Of a stretch of DNA of 8,090 bases, positions 1-6,984 are shown piece by piece. Below the pieces are notes generated by a model. It saw only the letters and a program-made list of their open reading frames with translations, did no database searches and was not told the DNA's origin. A program made the translations under genes and the position numbers. Position 1 is the stretch's first letter. Every line of letters starts with the position of its first letter. Source of the DNA: Hyphomicrobiales bacterium (GTDB lineage Bacteria > Pseudomonadota > Alphaproteobacteria > Rhizobiales > SZUA-8); NCBI GenBank assembly GCA_003232175.1, contig QILX01000224.1:1-8090 (forward strand), read 5' to 3'.

Positions 1-529
1 CCAGATCGTCAAAAAGCGGCTCGACAAAGGCATATGTCAGTCCGGGGTCGAACTGATCCAGCAGCGCATCGTAAGGGTTCAGCCCCTTGGCCTGGGCCAG
101 GCAGGCGGCGCTTTGACGTATGAGGCCCAGCAGCGTATCCAACTGCGCCGCAACAGCAGAAAAATCCGCCGCAGCCCGCGCCGCCCGCCAGGCCATTTCC
201 GTTGCCGCCCTGGCTTCCTCGATAGCGCCGACAAGATCGGCGGGGACGGCGGTGGCGGCAAGATGGGCGCGGGCCATCTCGTCGCGATTGGCCGCCTGCC
301 AGCCATCAAGCGCCTGATCTTGCGCCTCGGCCAGAAGGCCCGCGACCTCCGGATCGGTAAGCATTTCATGGGCGATTACACTGAGGCTGGCCAGCTGCCG
401 GCCGCGAACCACGGCCCCGCCATCAGGCATCTGCGTCGCCTGATCCCAGCTCAGCACCGCCAGCGCGCCCTCGATATCAGCAAGACGGCGAAATCGCGCC
501 TCCAGGTCTTCATAAGCGTTGGTACTCAC
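1..529 (-). CDS. M32 family metallocarboxypeptidase (carboxypeptidase Taq), N-terminal part
   Basis: This is the first 176 codons of a gene that leaves the window at its left edge. The product resembles the N-terminal helical region of M32 zinc carboxypeptidases, cytosolic enzymes that remove C-terminal amino acids from peptides and are about 500 residues long. Visible family hallmarks are the opening YEDLEARFRRLADIEGAL, then LSWDQATQMP (about residues 26-35) and, near the edge, YDALLDQFDPG. The HEXXH zinc motif would lie beyond the window, so catalytic competence cannot be judged. The start is a GTG whose bases overlap the SURF1 stop as GTGA, with AAGGG six bases upstream, which suggests translational coupling to the cox operon. 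No competing in-frame start is better. The family call is confident from recalled family features. The physiological substrate is unknown. Confidence 0.88.
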   Translation of the reverse strand, partial: MSTNAYEDLEARFRRLADIEGALAVLSWDQATQMPDGGAVVRGRQLASLSVIAHEMLTDPEVAGLLAEAQDQALDGWQAANRDEMARAHLAATAVPADLVGAIEEARAATEMAWRAARAAADFSAVAAQLDTLLGLIRQSAACLAQAKGLNPYDALLDQFDPGLTYAFVEPLFDDL

Positions 530-1272
530 GATTTACCCTTAACCCGGCCCAGCCGGCCCGCCGCATGGTGGAAGGCGAAGTAGAACGCCACCAGCACAAT
601 TGCAAGCCCATACCAGGTCAGCGCGTAGCCAAAATGATTGTTGCGAAATTCCAGCCGCGTTTCGCCCCCTTGGGGCAGGCCGCCCGGAGCACTGTCCGCG
701 GCGTCGAGAAAAAATGGCGCGGCATCGGTAACTTTCCGCCAGGCAGCCATGGCGGCCACATCCCGGGCAAACCAGACATTGCCGCCGAGATCCGGTTCGG
801 GCACAAAACGCGCCCGCAAGACCGTCCGGCGAAGCAGGCCGGTAATTTCCACCGGGCCCGGACCAGCGCCGGCGGGCCGTGTCGCCAGGTCCTTGGCATC
901 TTCTGGCACAAAGCCGCGATTGATCAGAACCGTGCCGCCACCTTCCAGCGCCAGCGGCGTAAGCACCCAGTATCCAGGGCCGTTCTTTTTCCCCTTTGGC
1001 GAGGACAGCACGGTAAAGGCATGAACCTCCCCCTCGTGGTCAAAAGTGCCCCGAACCCGGAACGAGCGATATTCATTGCCAACAATGTCCATGTCCGCCC
1101 AGTTCGACATGGGCGGCAGGGGCGACGCCGGTGCCGTCACCCGGGCTTCAATACGTGCGTTCAGGTCATCCTTCCACACCATGCGCTGCACCTGCCACGT
1201 GCCCAGCCAGAGCAGAATCGCCAGAGCGATCAGGGATGCAATTGTCAGCAAGGGCAGCGGGCGAAACATCAT
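526..1272 (-). CDS. SURF1 family cytochrome c oxidase assembly protein
   Basis: This 248-residue inner-membrane protein of the SURF1/Shy1 family assists cytochrome oxidase assembly. In bacteria such as Paracoccus and Rhodobacter it is linked to correct formation of the haem a3 site. The architecture is typical: an N-terminal membrane helix (about 8-28) running into LGTWQVQR (23-30), a large periplasmic domain with NRGFVP (118-123), and a C-terminal helix (about 217-235) introduced by NNHFGYALTWYGLA (211-224). The length is normal. The ATG overlaps the DUF983 stop as TGATG. A second in-frame ATG follows immediately, so the start could move by one codon. The stop overlaps the GTG of the M32 peptidase. 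Position at the end of the cox cluster fits an assembly role. Confidence 0.95.
   Translation of the reverse strand: MMFRPLPLLTIASLIALAILLWLGTWQVQRMVWKDDLNARIEARVTAPASPLPPMSNWADMDIVGNEYRSFRVRGTFDHEGEVHAFTVLSSPKGKKNGPGYWVLTPLALEGGGTVLINRGFVPEDAKDLATRPAGAGPGPVEITGLLRRTVLRARFVPEPDLGGNVWFARDVAAMAAWRKVTDAAPFFLDAADSAPGGLPQGGETRLEFRNNHFGYALTWYGLAIVLVAFYFAFHHAAGRLGRVKGKS
536..540 (-). promoter_or_regulatory. Ribosome binding site for the M32 peptidase gene
   Basis: AAGGG on the minus strand lies six bases upstream of the GTG that overlaps the SURF1 stop. It lies inside the SURF1 coding sequence and supports the GTG as the true start, with coupled translation. Confidence 0.6.
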
Positions 1273-1655
1273 CAGTCGCCGTTTGCGAGGCGGCCCTCAC
1301 GGGCATTGGTGCGGAACTGGCTGGCAAGGAAAACACCCTTGAGCGGGCGCAAAGTCCCTAAGGACAGAATGAGGATAAGTGGCAACCAGAGCACCGCATG
1401 GACCCAATAGGGCGGCGAATAGGCGACATCGACCACTAGCGCCGAGCCCATGACAATGAAGCCGACGACTAAAATGATGAAGACCGCCGGCCCGTCGCCG
1501 GAATCAAATTCGCTATAATCCAGTTCACAGACCGAGCAGCCTCTGGCAACGGTCAGATAGCCGTCGAAAAAGCGTCCCTGGCCACAGCGCGGGCAGCGCC
1601 CGAGCACCCCGGTGTGGAGCGGGGACAGGGGTGGGTACTGGGGCTTACTGGTCAT
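1272..1655 (-). CDS. DUF983 zinc-ribbon-like membrane protein
   Basis: This 127-residue protein of the DUF983 family is often found beside ctaG, coxC and SURF1 in alphaproteobacteria. Its function is not established. Four cysteines form two CxxC pairs, CPRC at 21-24 and CSVC at 40-43, as in a small zinc-ribbon or other metal-binding knuckle. They are followed by the conserved DSGDGPAVF (51-59) and two hydrophobic helices (about 57-79 and 84-104). The tail is basic and polar. The gene is separated from coxC by 114 nt and overlaps SURF1 by one base. The upstream sequence has only a weak purine-rich ribosome site, and an in-frame TGA upstream of the ATG rules out a much longer product. A role in oxidase biogenesis is inferred from context only. 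Confidence 0.9.
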   Translation of the reverse strand: MTSKPQYPPLSPLHTGVLGRCPRCGQGRFFDGYLTVARGCSVCELDYSEFDSGDGPAVFIILVVGFIVMGSALVVDVAYSPPYWVHAVLWLPLILILSLGTLRPLKGVFLASQFRTNAREGRLANGD

Positions 1656-1769
1656 TTTGACTTTGCCTGTCTTGGGTCGGACCGGTCATAGAATCCGCCA
1701 TACGCGACCGCCCCGGATCGCAAGGCCGCCTCCGAGCCCTTTCGGGTATTGGGTTCGCGCCGTACCCGG
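1656..1769 (-). other. coxC-DUF983 intergenic spacer with a weak inverted repeat
   Basis: This 114-nt spacer is the widest gap within the cluster. It contains no open frame that extends DUF983. A 6-bp inverted repeat, CGGGTA at 1743-1748 and TACCCG at 1763-1768, sits just after the coxC stop. The loop is 14 nt and no T-tract follows, so it is not a convincing terminator. It could be an mRNA processing or stability element, or chance. Confidence 0.3.
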
Positions 1770-2591
1770 TCAGCCGGCACCCCAAACATATATGGCCGCA
1801 AAGAGGAACAGCCAGACCACATCGACAAAGTGCCAGTACCAGGCGGCGGCTTCAAAGCCAAAATGCTGCTCGGGTTTGAAATGTCCGGCATAAACGCGGA
1901 ACAGGCAAACGGTAAGGAAAATGGTGCCGATCAGAACATGAAAGCCGTGAAAGCCCGTCGCCATGTAAAAGGTGGAGCCGTAGATATGATCGGCGAAGGA
2001 GAATTCGGCATACATGTATTCATAGGCTTGGACAAATGTGAACAACGCGCCAAGTGCGATGGTGAGTATGAGGCCCCATTTGAGCCCGTCCCGGTCACCG
2101 TTCACCAGGGCATGATGAGCCCAGGTGACCGTGGTGCCCGAGGTCAGCAGGATGAGGGTGTTCAACAATGGCAGGTGCCACGGATCGAAGGTGGCGATCC
2201 CTTCGGGCGGCCACTGGCCGCCGGTAAGCGCGGCGCGGGTTTCCTGAATAGCCTCGCCGGGGAACAGGGCGACATCAAAATAAGCCCAGAACCAGGCGAC
2301 AAAAAACATCACTTCCGAGGCGATGAACATGATCATGCCGTAGCGCATATGAATTTGCACCACGCGGGTATGATCACCCTTATGCTCGGCCTCGATGATC
2401 ACATCGCGCCACCATGCCACCATGGTGTAGGTGATACCAATCAGGCCGAGTATCATCACCACCGGTCCCTGGTCGTGAAACCACATGACAGCGCCAATGG
2501 CGGTCACAAAGGCAGACACCGCGCCGACAGCCGGCCACGGGCTCGGTTCAACCAGATGATAATCGTGATGTTTGGCGTGGGCGTCTGCCAT
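1770..2591 (-). CDS. coxC: Cytochrome c oxidase subunit III
   Basis: Subunit III (CtaE/CoxC) of the aa3-type oxidase is 273 residues with seven predicted membrane helices. It stabilises the core and supports proton uptake into the D pathway. It binds no redox cofactor. Family motifs are clear: YHLVEPSPWP at the N-terminus, WWRD (60-63), SEVMFFVAWFW with the conserved membrane glutamate at 93, WPPEGI (127-132), LNTLILLTSGTTVTWAHH, GSTFYMATGFHGFHVLIGT, and HFGFEAAAWYWHFVDVVW (243-260). The length matches the family. AGGAG nine bases upstream supports the ATG. The gene follows ctaG by 53 nt, as in other alphaproteobacterial cox clusters. Confidence 0.98.
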   Translation of the reverse strand: MADAHAKHHDYHLVEPSPWPAVGAVSAFVTAIGAVMWFHDQGPVVMILGLIGITYTMVAWWRDVIIEAEHKGDHTRVVQIHMRYGMIMFIASEVMFFVAWFWAYFDVALFPGEAIQETRAALTGGQWPPEGIATFDPWHLPLLNTLILLTSGTTVTWAHHALVNGDRDGLKWGLILTIALGALFTFVQAYEYMYAEFSFADHIYGSTFYMATGFHGFHVLIGTIFLTVCLFRVYAGHFKPEQHFGFEAAAWYWHFVDVVWLFLFAAIYVWGAG

Positions 2592-2600
2592 GTTCCCCGG

Positions 2601-2605
2601 CTCCT
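2601..2605 (-). promoter_or_regulatory. Strong ribosome binding site for coxC
   Basis: AGGAG on the minus strand lies nine bases before the coxC ATG, inside the 53-nt ctaG-coxC gap. It is the best Shine-Dalgarno match in the cluster, which fits high production of a structural subunit. Confidence 0.65.
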
Positions 2606-2644
2606 ATTGCGGCGGTGCGAAGTCTCGCAAAACCCGCCTATCCC

Positions 2645-3277
2645 TTAATTCAACTCGGCCGCCGGATTTTCCGGCACTGCCATGGCGAGGTCCTCTTCTT
2701 CTCCCTTCCGCTTCAGCGGAAAGAACGTATAGGACAAAGTTATGGTTTTTAAGTCATCAAGCTCAGGATCATCGGCAATGGCCGGATCGATAAAAAAACT
2801 GACCGGCATCTGGACGGATTCTCCAGCCGCAAGGGTCTGCTCGGTAAAGCAGAAACATTGCACCTTGCTGAAATAGACCCCTGCCTCCAGCGGCGTCACA
2901 TTAAACGTCGAGGTCCCGGTCGTGGTAACGTCGGAGATATTTGTGGCGCTGTAATAGGCAAGTTTATTTTCACCGACCTTCAATTTGACTTCGATCTCGC
3001 CGGGTTTGAAGTCCCATTTAAGACCGTTGACATTGGCATCGAAGCGGACCTTGATTTCGCGGTCCAGGATCACATCGGACGCCACATCCGCTGTTTGCGT
3101 CGTACCGCCAAAACCGGTGATCTGACAGAACAGCCGGTATAACGGTACCGCAGCATAGGCCAGCCCGGCCATGCCGACAACGATACTGACGCAAATCACC
3201 GGCACCATCAGTCCACGGCCCATTCCCATGCCGGGCAGGCGGCGGGCCGAAGTGTTTTGTGCGGAGTTTTCGATCAT
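2645..3277 (-). CDS. ctaG: Cytochrome c oxidase assembly protein CtaG (Cox11)
   Basis: This 210-residue copper chaperone of the CtaG/Cox11 family delivers copper to the CuB site of subunit I. It has a short cytoplasmic N-terminus, one membrane anchor (about 23-43) and a periplasmic immunoglobulin-like domain. The conserved VPLYRLFCQITGFGGT carries Cys51 just after the helix. The copper-binding CFCF motif is at 141-144 (Cys141 and Cys143), inside VQCFCFTEQTL, and MPVSFFIDP follows at 157-165. The ATG at 3277 is preferred because TGAGG lies five bases upstream. A TTG nine codons further upstream would sit inside the coxF coding region with no better ribosome site. This is the Cox11 type of CtaG, not the unrelated CtaG/caa3 family of Bacillus. 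Confidence 0.97.
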   Translation of the reverse strand: MIENSAQNTSARRLPGMGMGRGLMVPVICVSIVVGMAGLAYAAVPLYRLFCQITGFGGTTQTADVASDVILDREIKVRFDANVNGLKWDFKPGEIEVKLKVGENKLAYYSATNISDVTTTGTSTFNVTPLEAGVYFSKVQCFCFTEQTLAAGESVQMPVSFFIDPAIADDPELDDLKTITLSYTFFPLKRKGEEEDLAMAVPENPAAELN

Positions 3278-3282
3278 GTGAA

Positions 3283-3287
3283 CCTCA
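3283..3287 (-). promoter_or_regulatory. Ribosome binding site fixing the ctaG start
   Basis: TGAGG on the minus strand overlaps the coxF TGA stop and lies five bases before the ctaG ATG. This favours the ATG over an upstream in-frame TTG and suggests coupling between the two genes. Confidence 0.6.
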
Positions 3288-3443
3288 AAATGCCCGGTTG
3301 GCAATATTGCCGCCGATCTTGACCACTGTGACGGCGTAAAATAACACCACCAGCCCGGCGAGGATCAGCGCAATGGCAATGGACCGGGTGCGGCGCGTTT
3401 GCATTTGCGCAGGGCTCAGCCGAACCCCTTCATCCTCGTTCAT
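3285..3443 (-). CDS. coxF: CoxF-like small single-pass membrane protein
   Basis: This 52-codon gene lies between ctaB and ctaG. Its ATG overlaps the ctaB stop as TGATG, and its stop overlaps the ctaG ribosome site. The product begins MNEDEGVRLSPAQMQTRRTR, a charged and mostly cytoplasmic stretch. One hydrophobic helix follows at about 22-41. The C-terminus reads VKIGGNIANRAF, resembling the tail of the small CoxF-type proteins encoded at this position in many alphaproteobacterial cox clusters. Frame, overlaps and position make it a real gene. The CoxF name rests on position and recalled similarity. Its role is not known with certainty and is presumably in oxidase assembly or stability. Confidence 0.85.
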   Translation of the reverse strand: MNEDEGVRLSPAQMQTRRTRSIAIALILAGLVVLFYAVTVVKIGGNIANRAF

Positions 3444-4426
3444 CAGCCCGCTCCAAAAAGGCCCGCAATCGCCGGCGCGGTCTGTTCGACCAAAAGCGCA
3501 GCGAAAAGGGCAAAAAGGTAGAAAATGGAATAGCGGAAGAAAGCCCTGGCGACCCGGTTGGCCTCCGGTCCGGTCCGGATGCGATAGACCTTGCCGGCGC
3601 CATACAAAAATCCAGCCCCGGCAATAGCGGCCACGATACTGTAGAATAGCCCCGCAATTCCCAATACCGCCGGCGCGAACGCCAGGCCGACCAGAAGGAC
3701 CGAATATATCAAAATCTGCTGCCGCGTTTTGTCACCGCCGGCAACCACCGGCAGCATCGGTACACCGGCCCGCTCATAATCGTCGGTCCGGTAAAGAGCC
3801 AGGGCCCAAAAATGCGGCGGTGTCCACATGAAAATGATCGCAAACAGGGCCACCGACCCAAGATCAACTCCGCCCGTTGCCGCCGCCCAGCCGATCATTG
3901 GCGGAAATGCCCCCGCAGCACCGCCAATAACAATATTCTGCGGCGTGCGGCGCTTCAGCCAGATCGTGTAGATGAACACATAATAGCCGATTGTCAGCCC
4001 CAGCAAAATCGAAGCCGGCCAGTTGACCAGAACCCCCATGATCAGCACCGAGCCCACCGCCATGGTGGCACCAAAGCCAAGAGCTTCCCCCCGGGTTACT
4101 CGCCCGCGCGGCACCGGGCGCGACGCTGTCCGCTGCATGATGGCGTCGATATCGGCGTCATACCACATATTCAGAGCGCCCGCGGCCCCGGCGCCAACGG
4201 CGATACACAAAAGGGCGGCAAACGCGGTCACCGGATGAATTGGCATCGGCGCGACCACCATGCCAACCAGTCCGGTAAATATTACCAGCGACATCACCCG
4301 TGGTTTCATCAGCGCAAAATAATCGCTGACATCCGCCGCCGAAATCGCCGGCGGGCCGGCGCTCATCTGGTGCCCGGCCGGCGCGGCGTCGGGCTGTCCC
4401 ATTTCCAAATCCGTCTGCATTGACAT
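3443..4426 (-). CDS. ctaB: Protohaem IX farnesyltransferase (haem O synthase)
   Basis: CtaB/CyoE is a membrane prenyltransferase of the UbiA superfamily. It transfers a farnesyl group to the 2-vinyl of protohaem to give haem O, the precursor of the haem A used by CoxA. The 327-residue product has about nine hydrophobic segments. The prenyl-diphosphate-Mg motif is seen as NMWYDADID (86-94), followed by RTASRPVPRG (99-108). Also typical are LKRRTPQNIVIGGAAGAFPP (157-176), MWTPPHFWALAL (200-211) and DDYERAGVPMLPVV (215-228). The first 30 or so residues are non-conserved, no clear ribosome site precedes the ATG, and Met3 or Met9 are possible starts. The stop overlaps coxF. Haem A synthase (ctaA), needed for the next step, is absent from this window. 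Confidence 0.96.
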   Translation of the reverse strand: MSMQTDLEMGQPDAAPAGHQMSAGPPAISAADVSDYFALMKPRVMSLVIFTGLVGMVVAPMPIHPVTAFAALLCIAVGAGAAGALNMWYDADIDAIMQRTASRPVPRGRVTRGEALGFGATMAVGSVLIMGVLVNWPASILLGLTIGYYVFIYTIWLKRRTPQNIVIGGAAGAFPPMIGWAAATGGVDLGSVALFAIIFMWTPPHFWALALYRTDDYERAGVPMLPVVAGGDKTRQQILIYSVLLVGLAFAPAVLGIAGLFYSIVAAIAGAGFLYGAGKVYRIRTGPEANRVARAFFRYSIFYLFALFAALLVEQTAPAIAGLFGAG

Positions 4427-4462
4427 TTAGGCTTTTAAACTCGCTGAACCTCGAGAGAGAAA

Positions 4463-4484
4463 CGGGGCGGCCAGGACCGCCCCG
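4463..4484 (-). terminator. GC-rich hairpin after coxA, possible partial terminator or mRNA-stability element
   Basis: A perfect 8-bp stem, CGGGGCGG at 4463-4470 and CCGCCCCG at 4477-4484, has a 6-nt loop. On the minus strand it starts six bases after the coxA TGA and is followed by TTTCTCTCTC, a pyrimidine tract but not a clean U-run. This could attenuate transcription so that the assembly genes are made at lower level than coxBA. It could instead protect the 3' end of a coxBA transcript. The stem is directly visible and its function is inferred. Confidence 0.45.
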
Positions 4485-4490
4485 AGATGA

Positions 4491-6083
4491 TCATTTTATC
4501 CGCGGCAACACTTCGAACTGATGGAAAGGCGGCGGCGAGGACAATGTCCACTCCAGTGTTGTCGCGCTGGGACCCCAGGGGTTGTCCGGTGCCTTGACCT
4601 TTTTCCTGAAAGCGTGGTGGACACCATAAAGGAAGATAATAACCCCAAGGGCCGAGATATACGACCCTATTGAGGACACATAGTTCCAACCCGCATAGGC
4701 ATCAGGATAGTCAACATAGCGGCGCGGCATTCCGGCAAGGCCGAGGAAATGCTGCGGCATGAAGACTAAATTGACACCAATAAATGTCATCCAGAAATGC
4801 AGTTTACCGATGAATTCCGAATACATGTAGCCCGACATTTTCGGGAACCAGTAGTACCAGGCGGCAAAGATGCCAAAAGTGGCGCCGAGCGACATGGTGT
4901 AGTGGAAATGGGCCACCACATAATAAGTGTCGTGCAAGGAGCGGTCGACGCCGGCATTGGCCAGCACCACCCCGGTGACCCCGCCAATGGTGAAGAGGAA
5001 AATAAATCCAATCGCCCACAGCATCGGGGTTTTAAAGAACAGCGATCCTCCCCACATGGTGGCGATCCAGGAGAAGATTTTTACCCCCGTCGGCACGGCG
5101 ATGACCAGGGTCGCGAGCATGAAATAGCGCTGGGTATTCAAACTCAAACCCACCGTATACATATGATGGGCCCAGACAATGAACCCGACCAGACCGATGG
5201 CCACCATGGCAAACACCATGGGAAGATAGCCAAAAATCGGTTTGCGCGAAAACGTCGAGACAATCTGGCTGATGACCCCGAAGCCCGGCAGGATGAGGAC
5301 GTAGACCTCAGGGTGACCGAAGAACCAGAACAGATGCTGGAAGAGGATCGGATCACCGCCGCCGGCAGGATCAAAAAACGTCGTGCCAAAATTTCGGTCG
5401 GTCAGCAGCATGGTGATGGCCCCGGCCAGAACCGGCAGGGATAGCAGCAAAAGAAACGCGGTCACCAGGATCGACCAGGGGAACAGCGGCATCTTCAGCA
5501 TCGTCATGCCGGGCGCGCGCATATTAAAAATGGTGGTGATGAAATTGATCGCGCCCAGGATCGACGAAGCACCGGCCAGATGCAGGGACAATATCGCCAG
5601 ATCCATGGCCGGTCCCGGCTGCCCACTGGTCGAGAGCGGCGGGTAAACGGTCCAGCCACCGCCAACCCCATTGGCCCCCGGCGGTCCTTCGACAAACATT
5701 GAAAGCACTAGCAACAGCAGCGCCGGCGGCAGTAGCCAGAACGAGATATTGTTCATTCTTGGAAACGCCATGTCCGGCGCGCCGATCATCAGCGGCACGA
5801 ACCAGTTGCCAAAGCCGCCGATAAAAGCCGGCATGACCATAAAAAACACCATGATCAGGCCGTGGGCGGTGACAAAAACATTGAACAAGTGTGGATTGCC
5901 GAAGATCTGCATGCCTGGTGCCTGCAGCTCCATGCGCATAGCAACCGATAGAAACCCGCCAATGACCCCCGCCACGATGGCGAAAATCAAATACATGGTG
6001 CCGATGTCCTTGTGGTTCGTTGAGTAGACCCAACGTTTCCAACCGGTGGGAGTGTCGGCATGTGCGGTGGCACTGTAAGCCAT
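4491..6083 (-). CDS. coxA: Cytochrome c oxidase subunit I, aa3 type
   Basis: CtaD/CoxA is the catalytic core that reduces O2 to water at the haem a3-CuB centre and pumps protons. The 530-residue product has twelve membrane helices' worth of hydrophobic sequence. Visible ligands are His74 and His394 (low-spin haem a), His392 (haem a3), and His257, His306 and His307 (CuB). Tyr261 lies in GHPEVY (256-261), the cross-linked His-Tyr site, with Glu259 at the end of the D channel. Asp104 in GAPDMAFPRMNN marks the D-channel entrance, and Lys335 in PTGVKIFSW marks the K channel. This is an A1-type set. The ATG at 6083 (MAYSATAHAD) is chosen because AAGGA lies ten bases upstream. A TTG eight codons earlier would be an unusual start that places the Shine-Dalgarno inside the gene. 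The gene lies 31 nt after coxB. Confidence 0.99.
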   Translation of the reverse strand: MAYSATAHADTPTGWKRWVYSTNHKDIGTMYLIFAIVAGVIGGFLSVAMRMELQAPGMQIFGNPHLFNVFVTAHGLIMVFFMVMPAFIGGFGNWFVPLMIGAPDMAFPRMNNISFWLLPPALLLLVLSMFVEGPPGANGVGGGWTVYPPLSTSGQPGPAMDLAILSLHLAGASSILGAINFITTIFNMRAPGMTMLKMPLFPWSILVTAFLLLLSLPVLAGAITMLLTDRNFGTTFFDPAGGGDPILFQHLFWFFGHPEVYVLILPGFGVISQIVSTFSRKPIFGYLPMVFAMVAIGLVGFIVWAHHMYTVGLSLNTQRYFMLATLVIAVPTGVKIFSWIATMWGGSLFFKTPMLWAIGFIFLFTIGGVTGVVLANAGVDRSLHDTYYVVAHFHYTMSLGATFGIFAAWYYWFPKMSGYMYSEFIGKLHFWMTFIGVNLVFMPQHFLGLAGMPRRYVDYPDAYAGWNYVSSIGSYISALGVIIFLYGVHHAFRKKVKAPDNPWGPSATTLEWTLSSPPPFHQFEVLPRIK

Positions 6084-6093
6084 GGTATTTTCG

Positions 6094-6098
6094 TCCTT
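6094..6098 (-). promoter_or_regulatory. Ribosome binding site fixing the coxA start
   Basis: AAGGA on the minus strand lies ten bases before the ATG at 6083, in the 31-nt coxB-coxA gap. It argues against the in-frame TTG at 6107. Confidence 0.6.
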
Positions 6099-6114
6099 TT
6101 TGTGCAATCCGACT

Positions 6115-6984
6115 TTATTCAGTGGTCAAGGCCAGGCGGCGGAGCGTGGTATTTTTTGGCACCGCGGAAAATTCCTGCTTGGCTTTTACCTGCCACGCTT
6201 CCCATTCCTGGGGCGAAACAACGTCAACAGCGATCGGCATGAATGCGTGCCGGACGCCACACAGCTCCGAACACTGACCGTAATAGGTGCCGGTTTTTTC
6301 GGCCCGGAACCAGGCTTCGTTCAGGCGCCCCGGAACCGTATCGATTTTCACCCCGAACGCCGGGATGGCCCAGGCATGAATGACATCGGACGCCGTAAGG
6401 ATAAGGCGGACCGTGGTGTTCACCGGTACCACGACGCGGTTATCGACCTCGAGCAGCCGGTGCTGGCCGGGTTGCAACTCGTCGTCTTCCAGCATGATTG
6501 AATCGAAGGAAATACCATCCAGGTCGGGGTATTCATAACTCCAGTACCATTGATGACCGACAACCTTGATGGTCAGGCCGGCTTCGGGGATGGTTCGTTG
6601 CTCCGTCAGAACCTTGAAGGACGGCACCGCGATAACGCCAAGAATAATGATCGGAACAATCGTCCATACCAATTCTATCGTGGTGTTGTGCGTGGTTTTC
6701 GAAGGTACCGGATTGGCGCGTTCATTGTAGCGCACGATCACCCAGATCAGCAGCGCCAGAACAAACAAAGTGATCGCGGTGATGATCGGCATCAGAATAT
6801 CGTCGTGGAGCCAGACAATATCTGTCATATTTGGCGTAACGCTCTTCTGGAAGCCGAGCTGCCAAGGTACGGACAGGCCTTCGACGCTCTCCGCCAAAGC
6901 CAGGGAAGCCCAGCTGGCCAGTCCTCCACCAATACCGCCAACGGCCGCAATTGTGCCGAAACGTCCCAACGGTCCCATCTTCAT
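6115..6984 (-). CDS. coxB: Cytochrome c oxidase subunit II
   Basis: CtaC/CoxB accepts electrons from cytochrome c through its binuclear CuA centre and passes them to haem a. From the ATG at 6984 the product has 289 residues. A signal peptide has a probable cleavage after ALA31, and two membrane helices follow (about 62-85 and 103-123). The periplasmic cupredoxin domain has the aromatic patch GHQWYWSYEYP (143-153). The CuA ligands are complete: His203 in DVIHAWAIP, and Cys238, Glu240, Cys242, His246 and Met249 in QCSELCGVRHAFMP. There is no C-terminal haem c domain. The start is uncertain: AGGGGG lies 12 bases upstream of this ATG, another ATG lies two codons downstream, and an in-frame GTG at 7029 would add 15 residues before the signal peptide. 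It is the first gene of the cluster. Confidence 0.97.
   Translation of the reverse strand: MKMGPLGRFGTIAAVGGIGGGLASWASLALAESVEGLSVPWQLGFQKSVTPNMTDIVWLHDDILMPIITAITLFVLALLIWVIVRYNERANPVPSKTTHNTTIELVWTIVPIIILGVIAVPSFKVLTEQRTIPEAGLTIKVVGHQWYWSYEYPDLDGISFDSIMLEDDELQPGQHRLLEVDNRVVVPVNTTVRLILTASDVIHAWAIPAFGVKIDTVPGRLNEAWFRAEKTGTYYGQCSELCGVRHAFMPIAVDVVSPQEWEAWQVKAKQEFSAVPKNTTLRRLALTTE

Noticed and set aside
565..1410. 281-codon plus-strand open frame opposite SURF1 and DUF983
   Set aside because: It lies antisense to two well-supported genes and has no family motif.
1743..1768. Terminator after coxC
   Set aside because: The stem is only 6 bp with a 14-nt loop and no T-tract follows, so it does not qualify as an intrinsic terminator.
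1749..2648. 299-codon plus-strand open frame opposite coxC
   Set aside because: It lies antisense to a clear coxC. The His/Gly/Arg-rich product is typical of a mirror frame in GC-rich coding DNA.
3278..3304. Longer CtaG start at TTG 3304
   Set aside because: The TTG lies inside the coxF-like gene. The ATG at 3277 has a well-placed TGAGG, and CtaG proteins need no such extension.
4797..5444. 215-codon plus-strand open frame opposite coxA
   Set aside because: It is a shadow of the highly conserved coxA coding strand, and its product is low in hydrophobic order and has no recognisable domain.
6084..6107. Longer CoxA start at TTG 6107
   Set aside because: The AAGGA ribosome site lies downstream of the TTG and is correctly spaced for the ATG at 6083.
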